Shown here: positions 45,315-57,752 of the stretch, piece by piece
Layout: each line of letters opens with the position of its first letter
Numbering within the stretch: the first letter of the stretch is position 1
Source of the DNA: Cladobotryum mycophilum
Taxonomy: Eukaryota > Ascomycota > Sordariomycetes > Hypocreales > Hypocreaceae
DNA: 64,000 nt
Assembly (NCBI GenBank): GCA_036429605.1
Contig: CM071589.1
Coordinates: 1,302,001-1,366,000, forward strand
Direction of reading: 5' to 3'
The notes under the pieces: model-generated
What the model saw: the letters and a program-made list of their open reading frames with translations, nothing else
What the model was told of the DNA's origin: nothing
Database searches by the model: none
Program-made: the position numbers and the translations under genes

Positions 45315-46358
45315 TGTCGATGTAATTCATTTCAATAAATTGGTTAAGGGGGGAAATGGTTAAAATGAAGAAGAAGAAAATAACCTTCAATTGATAATTA
45401 TAACATGGAATCTTTGCCTTCAGGGTCAGGGCATCATGCATCGTAGATCAGCTCATTTAAAAATGACACTCCTATCCACTGACAAGGTGTTTTACAAGTT
45501 GCTACTATTATTACGGATGCTGGGGTGCATTCAGTGCGCGGCCAACAGCGGATGAAGATGCCTTGCAGCATAACAATACCAACATACGGATTGTTCACCG
45601 TATCTAACCTTCAACCTCCCTCCTTCAACCCTTCAATAGCGCCGGGAAGCTGCAGCGCTCACGCGTCTCTCCACACGTGATATTTTCGGCATTGAAGAAA
45701 AAATGTTTGCGCATTGTCAATAAAAATACGGGTTGCTGCCGACGAGGACGCGAAATATTGCTGGTGGGTAGACAGACGTTGGAGTACCGACAGGACGGCT
45801 CCGAGAAAGTCGCCGAGCAAAACAACCTCCCCGTCAGAGCCTAATGGCGGTCTATGCTTGTGAGTCTATACCAACAAAGTAGGGCTAAATGGGAACAAGC
45901 TTGCCCAAAAGGGAGCTGAATAGAAGAATTGGTGAGCTCTAATATCCACGCTTCACCATAAGCTACCCATTGGCTAACGCCCAAAGCTTGCCTATCTTCC
46001 GATGGCTTGCATTAGAAGGCATGTACCCGCTTCGGTGAGGCTTGGTATGCAAATAAATATGACATGTCTAGGAAAGGATGGATCTGCTAAGCAGCTTTCC
46101 GCGACTACTAAAATCATTTTTAATCTTGGCCATGGAAAAGCGAGCGGTGGTTAAACCAAATCTGTTTCTGTTTTGTAAGGGGCGAAGCTGTTTGTAGCGA
46201 TGGACGCACAACAGTCTGCGGATTTATGTACAAGGCCATCTACCCGTATCTGACATACTGTGACAACCAATCATCGAATACGATTCCGTTATTCCTCGGA
46301 AATGATGCTAGAAACGGTATGATGGTGACGCAGTTCTCTCTACTTGGTAGAATCCAAG
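45315..46358. other. Gene-poor interval upstream of the sedolisin
   Basis: It holds the sedolisin promoter. No other gene or RNA is visible. Confidence 0.5.
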
Positions 46359-46490
46359 TCTTCTTCACCGCTTGGACTTGCCCAAGCAAGTAATGAAAAA
46401 GAAGAAAAAGTACTTCGCGTCACCTGGAGGTAGTGTAATATTAGGGACACTGGACGGAACCATGCGTGAGCATAGAGTGAAACCACCCAA
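46359..46490 (-). pseudogene. Decayed partial copy of the U2 snRNA locus
   Basis: About 130 bp match the 3' part of the U2 gene and its 3' flank (38163-38290), same orientation. Shared landmarks on the plus strand are TCTTCTTCACC, GCCC..GCAAG.AATGAAAAA, TTCGCGTC.CCTGGAGG.AGTGTAATA..AGGGACACTG and ACCACCC. The 5' half of U2, including the branch-site recognition sequence and Sm site, is absent. The stem-loop IV arm corresponding to CCTGG reads CCTAA, so the stem with CCAGG is broken. It cannot make a working U2. Because the non-transcribed flank is included, it arose by DNA duplication and not through an RNA. Confidence 0.8.
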
Positions 46491-49400
46491 GTACTGTTTG
46501 TATAACAAAAAAGAAACAAGAAAACAAAAACAAGCAAAGCAAAGGAAATTAAGGAATAAATTTCGGGCCAAAAGTTTGTTAAACGAGACTGATGTGTTTA
46601 CTGAACCCGGACATGAGACCATCCTCGTGGTGAACCAAAGAGTCGGCGCCCATAATGAGAAACAAGAGAAATGCAAAGCAACGTGGGCAATGCAGAGCGA
46701 TATAGGTAGTATGGAGTAATATAGATAACGGGGGAAAACGACATCAGGAGAATGGAGAAACGGACATGACTTAGCCAAAGGCTTATTAGCCTCCTCTTTC
46801 TCTTGATGTATGGTTCAGCAGACCAATCATCAACGTCTTAACAGCCTGCGGACTCCCATCGATTGATGACAGCCCATGCTCGACATCTTCTTCGACACCA
46901 GCGGTGGTTATTCTGCTGGCAGCAGAGACCAAAGTCAATCCGCCAGAAACAAGACCTGATGCGAGCCCGTTGTCCGTCGATTTGGTAAAGGTAGATGCTC
47001 TACCTGTGATGGTGGCAGAGGCCAGTCTATCATGCAGCTAAAATTCGTCTCTCGCTGCTCACTTGAGAAAGGGCATAATTGTATCCTCCGAGTCGTTTAT
47101 AGACGTCGGTTGGGCTCGATTGAGCTGCAAGCACATTAGCATTTTATCTATGTAGGTTGGGGTGCACAAATCTCTGCGATCATGCCAAATGTGCACTGCA
47201 TCGGTGCATGAAGGGCTGATGCTGAAAGTAGGGATGATAGGGAAGAAGTGAATGGTGCGAAGGAGAGAAGAGGAAGAAGTGGAAGGAAAGGGGGAGGAAA
47301 AGGGGAGGAGGTAAATGTTTTTGTGCGTGGGTGAGGTTTGTGTGTCGCGATGAGCGTTCCTTCCCTCCTCATAAATTTCTACAGCACGGCAAAATTGAGT
47401 GTGCCCTACCGACCTCGCTAAAGAGGACTAAGCGATCCAATGGAAGAATTACAAGTGCAAACAGGTACTTACTGGGTACTTTTGACAGATGAAAGATTGC
47501 ATCATGAACATTGTGATAACGTCGAAGCCCAGAGGTGTGATTACTTAGACATGTGTCTGTGAAAAGGAGAGCAGGTATCACGATTTATGTCGACATCACA
47601 ACTAACGAGATCCCATCTGCATACCTACGACGGATATATCGAGATAAGAGAGCTCTACTGGTGAATGTGAGTACGCAATAAAAACGAGCATCTGTGTCTT
47701 CAAGCTCTCAATGAAGTTTCATTCGTATGTCTTCTTTGCTCCATCTCTAACAGTTACTCTTCTGACCATCTATAAATAGGTTGTCCAATGGAGCGAAAAT
47801 GACCCCTATGCAGATGTGTAGATGAGTACCCCCAACTCATCACCACAAAGGATCAAATGCGCATCTAACAACGTGGATAGTGCTTGTTTCTATCACAGCC
47901 AGCACATAGATAAGTCGACTATCAAGTACATGTCTTGAGACTCACGCGGACTTGGCACAATGCCCCTGCGTCAATCATCGCCGGCCGGCACGGCGCCAGC
48001 CGTTTTGCTGGTAGACGTAACCTGTTTCGAAGACCAAAAAAACCTTGGCTGCGCGCCCGACTACAACTGTTCACTTTGTCAGTCGGGGAAACACCATGCG
48101 CGATTAAACGGGCTAAGCGTCTTTGTAAGAAATGATGCGTAAGGCTGATTGCCGAAGTGGTCAAGCGTCTTCCATCAACATCAGCCTCACCGTTAGCAAG
48201 CTGCGCAATGTTCTATCGGCATCTCCAACCGACTGCGAGACGGCAGATACTTCTGGAGAGTTGATAATGCGACAGGTGATGCGAGCCGCGTAACAACATC
48301 TTTTACCACACGCTCTTTACGGTTGAAGCTCAACACCGGTCATTTAAGGAGCTGGTTGTTAGTCTGAGCCACGGGGCATTAAGTCAGGAACGACGCCAAT
48401 AAAATATATCTACCTCTCAGCCGCATCAATTATCGGGATCACGGCACTGGGAGGCTGTGACGTCTGCGCTCTTGGACCCTTTATACCTAAATCTGCCCGT
48501 TAATACGCCTTCAACGGATCATCGGCATCTGCTCATATCAGATACCACAGCTGGGCGCATCACGAGTGTCGTGATACGCTCATCTTGGCAGCCGGGAACT
48601 AATCGCCTTGGCAGACTATTGGCAGCCACAGATCTCGCCAAGTATGAAAGCGCCAAAGGGGGCTGAATGTCAAGCAAGCGAAAGAACAAAACAACTTTGG
48701 CGGATCATGACGACAAAAAACCTTGTGTGTGGTTCTGCTCGACAGATATTGAAGTCGCAGTTTTTGAAGCCATTCAGCATCATTCAACTGGGTCTTGCTG
48801 TTGTTGGTTGGAAGCCGAGGTGTTGAATGCTTCCCAATGGGGAAGGTCAAGGTGTCGATTACGTACCGGGAAGGGGTTGGCTTGACTAACAAGCTTAAAA
48901 TCCTCTTGAGCATGGCAATCCGAAATGGTGGCTTATTATTATCAACGCGGACGGTCTAGCCTATGCACAGATCAGCGTTATTAACGGATTGCATTTGCCT
49001 CGCTTTCTATCGGATGAAGAGTGGGAACAGGAAGAACCAATAATGAGATACAGCAGCGGTTGGAGATGAACTATCGGCATGTCCTTCATATCGGGATGAC
49101 GCCAAACCTGTCTCTCTCAGGGCTCTCTACCCACAAACTCTAACGTCAGTCGTGACGCCCTGAGACAGCCAAACGGGCGATAGCGTAAGCTTCTGAATCT
49201 GGTTCCGGGCAGTTGCCATTCCAGTTCACCAAGCCCGTCGCAAACAAGGGCATCCCTCCCCTCCCAAAAGATGCTTATCTCGTGGGGCGCGGACCGTCCG
49301 TCTTCTAGAACGCATTGAGCCATTGGTGGCGTTCAATTTTGTGCTGTTGGTTGCACATCCTAGACACCATCATCCTGGTGTGCGCCTCTTTTCATCATTG

Positions 49401-50405
49401 GCCTGCTAGGCTCTCTTGTTGGCATTATCCCCCTGTCAAAAGACGTTTCGCGCGACAGATTTCCTGCAGTTTCCCCATACTTTTTTTTCCCTCTCGTTCC
49501 TTTGAGATGCTTCTCGGGGCTGTCACATATTAGAATCTTATCTTGCCTTGTTTGCGTTGCATTGTGAAGCACAGACACCGCTGTCTGACCCCTCAGGTAG
49601 TGGATATAGATTAGATGAGACATTGATTTGGATGACCTGGGTCTGGATCCCGACCCTTTGCGCTTCCCCCACCTAAATAACCTGGGCCGAATCTCATCTG
49701 TCAGCCAAATAAAGACGTAGGCGGGGTTTAGGGGACAGAGAACAGGGCTCTTCTTCGCCCGGTGGAGTCTCCCTTTGGTCTGTTTTACGAAATCTCAACC
49801 CATAGCGTGGCGTGTCGAGGTTACATCCTGGCCGCCTACATGAGCAGCACGCCGTCGGGTTACATTTCAGCATCCAGCTTGCTCCGTCGTAGATCCAGCC
49901 AAGCCTGGGGACCAACAAACCTTTACGAAAAGCTTTCGTGTGCACGAGTCGCGAATGGTTCTCTTCCAGCTTGCCAAGGCATAACAGGCATCAGAATAAC
50001 TCTTGCCAAGGCGCTTCCTCCAACCCATTATCTCCATGAGCTAGCAGCACCGTTGCTAAGTTAGTCCAATCAGCCCGTGATGACGCCGCCCTGTCCACCC
50101 GCGGGGCCTTTCTTCCAATCCGGGCCATGCGAGCAAGCCTACACAATCCTTGACAACTTCAGCCCCGGATTTCTGGACAGAGATAACGGCAGATGGGGGA
50201 GATGGGGAATAATGTGTATATATTGCGGGCCAATACCGCCGTTACACCATGTGACCGGTTTCCTCTTTCGCTACTGTTGTCCTCCCTTCTCCTCCCCTTC
50301 TTTCATCCGCTGAGTTCTGGGCGAATTTAAGGGAGCCTCGTCCCCAGCTTTTTCTTCTTCTTTCAAATCTCCAATTCATCGATTAGTGGTTGCTGTCTAT
50401 CGAAA
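46491..50405. other. Gene-poor interval, 3.9 kb
   Basis: No complete gene is supported. An 83-codon open frame without a start codon lies at 46786..47037 on the minus strand. A tRNA-A-box-like stretch lies near 48143-48170. The last 150 bp (TTTCTTCTTCTTTC pyrimidine tract near 50350-50375) are probably the promoter and leader of the permease. Confidence 0.5.
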
Positions 50406-52452
50406 ATGAGCGACAACGATGGCGGGCTCTACGCCCACGAATCCAAGCCCGGCGTCTATGCTACGGACGCCGAGAAGGGCAGCACACATCCAGCAAGCTA
50501 CGAAAATATCCATATCCGTGGTCTCGAGACATCGCCAGAGACGTCGCTCCACCGAGGACTCCTTCCTCGCCACATTTCCATGATTGCCATCGGAGGAGCT
50601 CTCGGAACGGGCCTTATCATTGGTAGTGGCAAGGCGCTCGCGCAAGCTGGCCCCGGGTCATTATTCATCTCCTACTGCTTCATGGGTCTCTTGGTCTATG
50701 GTGTTATGGCTTCGCTCGGCGAGATGGCAGCGTGGCTACCACTGAGTGCTGGTTTTACGGGTTACGCAACGCGATACTGCCACCCATCTCTCGGTTTTGC
50801 GCTTGGATGGACGTAAGTATTGTTCTTTTCTCCTCGTTTACTTTTCCCTTTTCCTTCGCATCTCGTCTCGCCTCATACCGAGACGGGCCGCGGGCCGGCA
50901 CCTAAACTAAAAAAAAAAAACTCAACCACAAAAGTGCCAAAACACCAAAACATCACGGAATGAACATCACCAACGTCAAGGCACCAACAAATGCTAACAG
51001 AAAGCAGATATCTACTTAAATACTTCATCATCGTCCCTAACCAGTTATCCGCTTTATCTCTGGTCTTTCAATTTTGGGTCCCTCGCGAGAAATTGAATCC
51101 GGGCGTGTTGATTGCGATATTCCTGATCATCATCTTCCTGATCAACTACCTAGGCGGAATCAAATTCTTTGGAGAATTTGAGTTCTGGTTATCCTCTTTC
51201 AAAGTTATTGTTATTGTTGGTATTATCCTCTTCTCCTTAATCTTGGCCTGCGGAGGTGGACCCACGGGCGATGCACCTGGATTCCGTTATTGGAAGCATG
51301 GAATGGCGTTCGCTCCTCTCTACGCAGAAGGGTCCCTCGGAAAATTCCTTGGTTTCTGGTCTGTTATGGTCAACGCGACATTTGCCTATCTTGGAACAGA
51401 GTTGGTTGGTGTGACTGCCGCGGAAGCTCAAAATCCTCGACGCACTATCCCCAAGGGTATGTTCATTCCCACTGACGCGTCAAGCATGCCTTTGTATTTC
51501 GATTAGCAGCAACTAACAGCCTACCAGCCATCAAGCTCACCTTTTTCCGAATTTTGTTCTTCTACTGCCTCAGTGTTCTCCTCGTCGGCATGATCGTCCC
51601 CTACAACTCCAAGGAACTTGCCTTTGCCAACAAGCAATCCAACCCTGGAGCCAGCGCCAGCCCATTCGTTGTTGCTGCCGAACTTGCAAAGATCAAGGTT
51701 CTGCCGCACATAATCAACGCCTGCATTCTCGTCTTCGTCTTTTCCGCCTCCAACTCTGATCTTTACATTGCTAGCCGTACTCTGTACGGTCTTGCTAGTG
51801 ATCAGGCTGCCCCGGCGATTTTCAAGCGTACCGATAGACGCGGCGTTCCTTATCCTGCGTTGATTCTTTCCACCGCCATTGCTTGCTTGGCTTTCATGAA
51901 TGTGTCTAGTGATAGTAAAGAGGTATGTTCTCATCTTGTGTGTTATACATTGCAGCCCAGCATACTAACTCACCCTAGGTCTTTGGCTACTTTGTCAACC
52001 TGACGACGATTTTCGGCTTGCTCACTTGGATCTCGCTTCTCGTAACCTACATTTTCTTCCTCCGCGCCCGCCGCGCCCAGGAGATTCCAGACAGCTCCAT
52101 GCCCTTCGTCGCTCCCCAAGGCTACTGGGGCACCTTTGCTTGCCTCTTCTTCTGCATCCTCATCTGCCTCACCAAGAACTACAATGTATTTATCCATACC
52201 GCGACAACGACATTCGACTACAAGGGCTTCATCACCGGCTACCTCGGCATTCCCATCTACTTGATCCTGCTCTTCGGTCACATGCTCTGGACAGGGAGCA
52301 AGGGCGTCAAGCCCCACGAGGCCGACTTTTACACGGGCAAGGACATTATCGATGCCCAGGAAGCGGAGCATCTCGAGAAGGAGGAGCATAAGCGCGAGAA
52401 CAGCACGGGCTGGAGCAAGATATACCACCGGTACATCTCATGGCTTTTCTAA
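50406..52452 (+). CDS. Amino-acid permease (yeast AAT family, APC superfamily), four exons
   Basis: Join 50406..50812, 51008..51456, 51528..51922, 51979..52452 (574 residues; phases agree). The start is in a strong context (GAAAATGA). The soluble N-terminus (about 50 residues) is followed by the first helix with GGALGTGLIIGSGKAL, the substrate-binding motif of the family, and about twelve hydrophobic segments. The signature stretch AYLGTELVGVTAAEAQNPRRTIPK lies in the middle and SASNSDLYIASRTLYGLA in the eighth helix region. It imports amino acids with protons at the plasma membrane; the range is probably broad (Gap1/Dip5-like) but cannot be fixed. The first intron is long (195 nt) with an A11 run. 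Confidence 0.93.
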
Positions 52453-55239
52453 GCGACGGAATATAGGGACATTTATGGGAAATGAAATATTTATGGGTTA
52501 GGCACGGGAACATGTTTGTATATACAGTATCGTATAAATGCGAAATGATTGATCATTATCTTTTTTAAATGCTCCTCTTGCTGTGATATTTTCTGCCGTC
52601 CGAAGAATTTGATTCCGCTTTGGTTGGTTGGTCCGGGGGTTTGATGACTAGGAATATTGCAATATACACTCCCAGATTCAATATCTCGCGAGAGACCTAA
52701 AATTGAAGATGGATTAGCTGTCCTGTGTCTCAAAGAGACATCTACCAACGTTTTAGACAGCCTTAATATGTAATCAACGAGGTATAATGCCCGTTGCTAC
52801 TGTACGGTTGCCCTTAAAGGCGCGTAGCTAATCAACGTCATAACGGCGGATCTGGCGCAACAATGTTGATAGTGACGACGGCGGCGACAGTAAGTGTGGC
52901 GGCAGAGATGCGCTGATGAAGCGCAAGGCAGACTTGATCCTCCTCGTATTACTCTAGATTCCTCGTGTTCCGCTGGATTCTCCTCGTTCCCCTCATTCCA
53001 CCTTGGCTCCTTTCCATCTATCCACACCTACACAACCATGGCTGTAGAAACTTTTGCTTCAATACTACTACTGATTACTGACCGTGTCTATATGGGAACT
53101 CGATGTATTTATTTTAAAAGATTCAAAGGCGGCAAGATAACTCCCTACTCGGCACGCACATCCCAAGTCTCCTTTTCCCCTTGCCCCCCTATCATGCACC
53201 CCACGTTCCATCCTCCCCCTCCCCCACATTCCACCGGCCCACACATCTCGGTGAGACTTCCATCCGTCCCCTTATCCTTCCTGCCATGAGACCTAGGATT
53301 TGTCGCCAATCAGCTAATCAACGGTCGTATATGGAACGACAGGCTCTCAGCTCTAGGTAAATGTTGGATCACAACAGTGGCAAGAGAATATCAAGAAGGT
53401 ATGCCGCACCACACTTCACCAGCACCGCCTCGGGCTCATCGATAGACTTGATAGTAAGCTAGATGCGGCCAGCATCATCGTAGCCAACAATAGTGACCAA
53501 GCCTCTAAAACTTGACAGGGACGAAAACAATCCACAACCGATTATAGGACCATGCCAACTGTGTATAAAAAGATCCTCCAACTTGTCTCTGCTATCGATC
53601 TAAACCAAAAAAAAAAAACAGCGGGGACGATGATTATCAACACCATCTCATCACCAGCTATATTCAGAAAAGCGATCTTGCGTAGGAGGTGAGGGCATTT
53701 TGTCAAGGTTACCGAACAGCCAAGCTAGCTAGACGATCTGTATGGAAGAAATAACCATGCAAGAGTTACCTTTATGGTGCAAACGATAGGCGTCGACTTC
53801 TCGGTGGAGCCGTTCATCGGAGACATCAACCACTTGTTGGCCGTAACACAATGTAACGAATACATTAGCAAGCTCAGAGATGAAAAAAGCAATCAAGACG
53901 GCAAGGGAAGCGAGGAAAGAGCCAGGAGGTTAGATCCGCATACTCAAACAAATGATTACACAAATACGGTACGACCTCAACGGAGGAGTAGTACAGGTGG
54001 ACTTGCGATCCTGGGTCTTTGCAGCGCAGATGATGGAGGTAGTAAGGGGTTGTAGCATGACCTGTTGTCGTACCAGAGGTACATACCGGCAATAGTTAAC
54101 ATTGCACCCCTCCCTGTATGGCTCGAGGCCAGGCGGCGACAGGAAGACCCGGCCGAGGACGACAAGACTAGGCACCATAGGGTAGAGAACAAGATGCTAG
54201 GTCTGCTGGGGCGTCAACCAAGGGAACTAGACTGTAGATAATGTGTCCAAGTATATCTAAAGAAGTGTGGGGAAAGGTGCTTTTCAGGGGACTCAGTCAG
54301 GGGTACAGTTTCATCTGCGACTGGCTCATCAGTCAGTCCTCACCAGAGCAGTGCCGGTACAATTCGATGAGACATCCACCATGGCTCCCATAGTAGATTC
54401 TAGACATATTAAAAAGAATTCCTCTTTAGGTGCTCTTGCAGCCGCAATGTGCGCTTCTATATGCGATATTGATCAAAATTGAGACCAAGGGTGGACATAA
54501 AAGACGTTTCATGAGCGGCCTGTACGGTGACCAACACAATAATAACAATGAGGCACCTCCTTTTACAAGTTATGAGGCAACGCAGACATGATTCTGAGCC
54601 TGCAGAGGTTTTACCCCCCCCCCGAGTGCTCGGCTACGGCGTGCATCTACTCCAGAAGCATCACGGGCAAAACTTGGACGCCATCTCTCCCACCCCGCGC
54701 CTGGCCCTTGAACAACACTTGGCCAGGTCTTGACTATAAAGAGCATGGGTAAATTTGATATGATTAATGGGAAAGTTCTGTAGGGATTCGTAAGTTATAG
54801 AGGGATATATATATGTCTTTGTATCCTGGTGGCTGGATGCATCAGAGAGTCGACTTTCAGGGGCATCTCATCATCCAATGCTACCCAACTCATCAGAGAT
54901 CCTTTCCATCAAAAATCTATAACGATTGATGCTCTTCATGATGGCATTAACTTCGCATTTTCCGCCATCCTTACCATCAAACCCCCTTTGCAGCCATCAA
55001 TATGTGAAAATGATGCCTAAAATTTCCCAACTTTCTCATATTCCTAGGAGTCACACAGCTTCTCGCAGTATGTAAGCCCCCTCACCCCCCCCCAACCATG
55101 TCTTATCCACTTCGCTGTCACCTCCTGGATCCGACAAGACCATGATGATGATGATGAATTGTAAGCCCTTACAGGTCGGCTACACATTCTGTTAATAGGG
55201 CAAACTAAAGAAGTTTCTTCTTCTTCTACTATTTTGTAC

Positions 55240-55300
55240 GTCATCCCTTTCTTTTCCTTTTCCTTTTTCTTCTTCTTTTTCTTTTTCTTTTTCTTTTTGG
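55240..55300. repeat. Polypyrimidine tract (TTTTTC/TTC units)
   Basis: Nearly pure T/C on the plus strand with TTTTTC and TTC units; it translates to poly-Phe or poly-Lys artefacts. Confidence 0.85.
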
Positions 55301-57117
55301 CCAGTTTTATTTTCTCTTGTTTTTTTGTTACTACTTTCCCCAGGAAACAACAATCTTTTTCGAATGTCCTCCCTCCTTTTTTATACGTTAAAACTATAAA
55401 CGATCCCCTACGCCGCATACATAACGGCATCCAAGTTGCACTACTCCCCTACCTGGGCAGCCTGCGTCCCAATGTCCTCAAAAAAAAAATCTCCCCCTCC
55501 TTTAGAAGGATCCAGTCTTCACATCTTTACGCATACCTACCAAGGGTGCCCATTTTGCTTCATCATTTTTGCCCCGTCCAAAGATTTATTTATTTTTCAC
55601 AACATGAGTGTTACTGCATATGAACCGGGTAGTTTAGTATAACCATCACCTAGATCAAGATAATAGTGATGACTTCAGTAGTAATAGTAGGGGGTGGAAG
55701 ACAATAATTTCTTCATCAACATATATCCCCAACACAGTCTGACGTCAGCCCTCTTATAAAATCACACAAAAGCAATGGGCAAAGTTGCTAACCCGGTAAA
55801 TCAGATGAAAGATGTACATAAAAAGGGGGTTCCACCTCTCCCCTCCAAAAAAAGGGGTAGCATTCCGATCAGCACGACGTCATAACTCAACCACCCTTTT
55901 TACCTTTACCCTTAACCCTCTATAAAAGGGATCATCAAAGCAGCCCAAGAAGACCCATAAAAATCATAATAAAAAATAGAAGGATACCATCAGGGTTGCC
56001 CTGGAATACGGATATCCATATCATCTCCTTATCATCCCCCTTTAATCCAATCCGATCCATATCGCAACCCCCGAGTCTCTCATCCCCGAGTCATTCCCCC
56101 CAAAAGACAAGCACCGCCCGACCCTCCCGATATCACAGCCCTACAATCAAACACATTACTTATCGGTACATATGGTACGTGCTCTCATCCAAAGGCATGC
56201 GTATCCGCTTACTATGGATCCCCTTTCCCCCCTCCAAAGTGGAAACCTTCAAAAAAGGGAACCAAAGAAGAAGAAGAAAACTCTGACCAACAAGCCCGCC
56301 AAACAATAAAAAGCACACACAAAAAAAGAGCACACGACCCAGCTTTCACATGCCAAAAAGGCAATAAATACGAATCCGCTTCACCGCCCCAGCATACAGA
56401 GCCTCTGATCCTCGCGCGCAATGACCTCGAACGTGTGGGGGTAACATGTCACTTCGACGCTGCAGGACAAGGCCATTCATCACCCACAGGCACAGCGTGC
56501 ATGAAAACTAGTTAGATTCCCAGCGCGTAAGCAAGCAACCCAATTACCGAGATTCTGCGTTACAGACGGATGACATGATTGCTGCATGTCTTGGAATCGT
56601 CACCAGCAAGGTTTATGCCGTGATTTGCTCATAAGCTTTCTTCTTCTTCTTCATCTTCTATTTGATGTGTATAAAAGTAGTCATGACTCTTCGACGTTAA
56701 TGTGTACAAGAATATCTAGACTCTAGTAAAAAAAAATAAAAATAAAAGAAGCTTCTCTAAAAAAGGCGCTCGACACTCCCGAGTGTGAACCCCGTCTCTT
56801 TCTCTTTCAAAAGTGTATTCCCCGCGTCTGCCATTGCTTAGCAGATATGGGTATCATAAAACCAGATTAAAACTCCCGAAGCCCTTGTAGTTTTTGCATC
56901 TTTATCCCTTCTTTGACCAATCTCCGTTTTTTGTGTATAACCGCCCGCCTAAACGCCACGCCGTAAAATGCTGCAAGGTCTTGACCGCCTTGGAAGAAAA
57001 AAACAAAAGGACGAAAAAAAGCAAAATCCTCCCAAATGACAGAGTGTAGATGTGTCGTGGATACAGGGAGTAGAGAGTGGTGTTCTGTATGTATGTAACC
57101 GGGAGGATCAAGAAATA

Positions 57118-57147
57118 TAGTAGTAGTAGTAGTAGTAGTAGTAGTAG
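57118..57147. repeat. (TAG)n trinucleotide microsatellite
   Basis: About ten TAG units lie just downstream of the stop codon of the minus-strand gene at 57177, inside its 3' UTR. Confidence 0.9.
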
Positions 57148-57176
57148 GTGGAGTGAAGAATGCGACGACCACAATC

Positions 57177-57752
57177 TTACATGGCCATCGTCATCTTCTC
57201 CCGTTGTTGCCGTTCCCGCTCTTCAGCGAAGACGATTCGGCTCATTTCTAGTACCCGCTCGAAGCCCTCCTTGCCCTTGACAGCGTTCTCCTTGAACCGG
57301 GTGACGAGGGTGTCCTCAATCTTATTCTTAATCTTTTGCCAGCCACCACATAGTGCGGTGACTCGGGCGCTTTGTAGAAATTGCGTCTGGTGGTCGCTCA
57401 GGGGCTTGTAGATGACCTCCTCCTGCACGCGGACGAGGTTGCTCCATGTGAGGTTCTGGCTGACCATGGTGACGGTCTTGCTTTGGGGGTCGACGTAGCT
57501 CGCCTCGTACACGAAGCTCTCATCCATGTTGCAGCCCAAAAGGGTCTTGAGCCAATCAGGAGCAGCTTGTTTGCATGTGATGAGACGCTCCGTCCGCAGA
57601 ATGCCGGTGGCGGGATCGACTTGGCGGGATAGAGTGTCGACGGCGATGACATGCTCCGACTTGTTGTTCCATGGTCCATATTTCCGCCAGTTGGCGGTCG
57701 AAACCTCGTCCCAGGAGTAGTCGTAGGTGACGGTATTAGAGAACACCTTCAT
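57177..57752 (-). CDS. PRELI/MSF1-domain mitochondrial lipid-transfer protein (Ups2/3-like)
   Basis: Single exon, 191 residues, almost all one PRELI/MSF1 domain. The start MKVFSNTVTYDYSWDEVSTANWRKY resembles the N-terminus of yeast Ups2 (Phe-x-Asn, Tyr-x-x-x-x-x-Trp-Asp, Ala-Asn-Trp-x-Lys-Tyr), and HVIAVDTLSR, TERLITCKQ and KIEDTLVTRFKENAVKGKEGFE follow in the expected order. Ups1 lacks the AANW-type segment, so Ups2/Ups3 is the closer match. In yeast Ups2 with Mdm35 moves phosphatidylserine across the mitochondrial intermembrane space for phosphatidylethanolamine synthesis. There is no cleavable presequence, as in the family. The upstream leader contains a GGA/GGT repeat (57790-57855). Confidence 0.88.
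   Translation of the reverse strand: MKVFSNTVTYDYSWDEVSTANWRKYGPWNNKSEHVIAVDTLSRQVDPATGILRTERLITCKQAAPDWLKTLLGCNMDESFVYEASYVDPQSKTVTMVSQNLTWSNLVRVQEEVIYKPLSDHQTQFLQSARVTALCGGWQKIKNKIEDTLVTRFKENAVKGKEGFERVLEMSRIVFAEERERQQREKMTMAM

Larger units (their letters stand above)
52453..57176. other. Gene-poor 4.7 kb interval
   Basis: No complete gene is supported. Protein-like minus-strand fragments in several frames lie at about 53400-54200 and may be a decayed or multi-exon gene. An ATG repeat lies at about 55141-55157 and a T/C tract at 55245-55300. A stretch of CCC-rich, A-rich sequence (55840-56300) shows no gene. Confidence 0.45.

Noticed and set aside
48143..48170. tRNA-like A-box (GCCGAAGTGGTCAAGCG)
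   Set aside because: It resembles the D-arm of a Leu/Ser tRNA, but no B-box (GGTTCGAATCC type), anticodon stem or acceptor stem follows within 100 bp.
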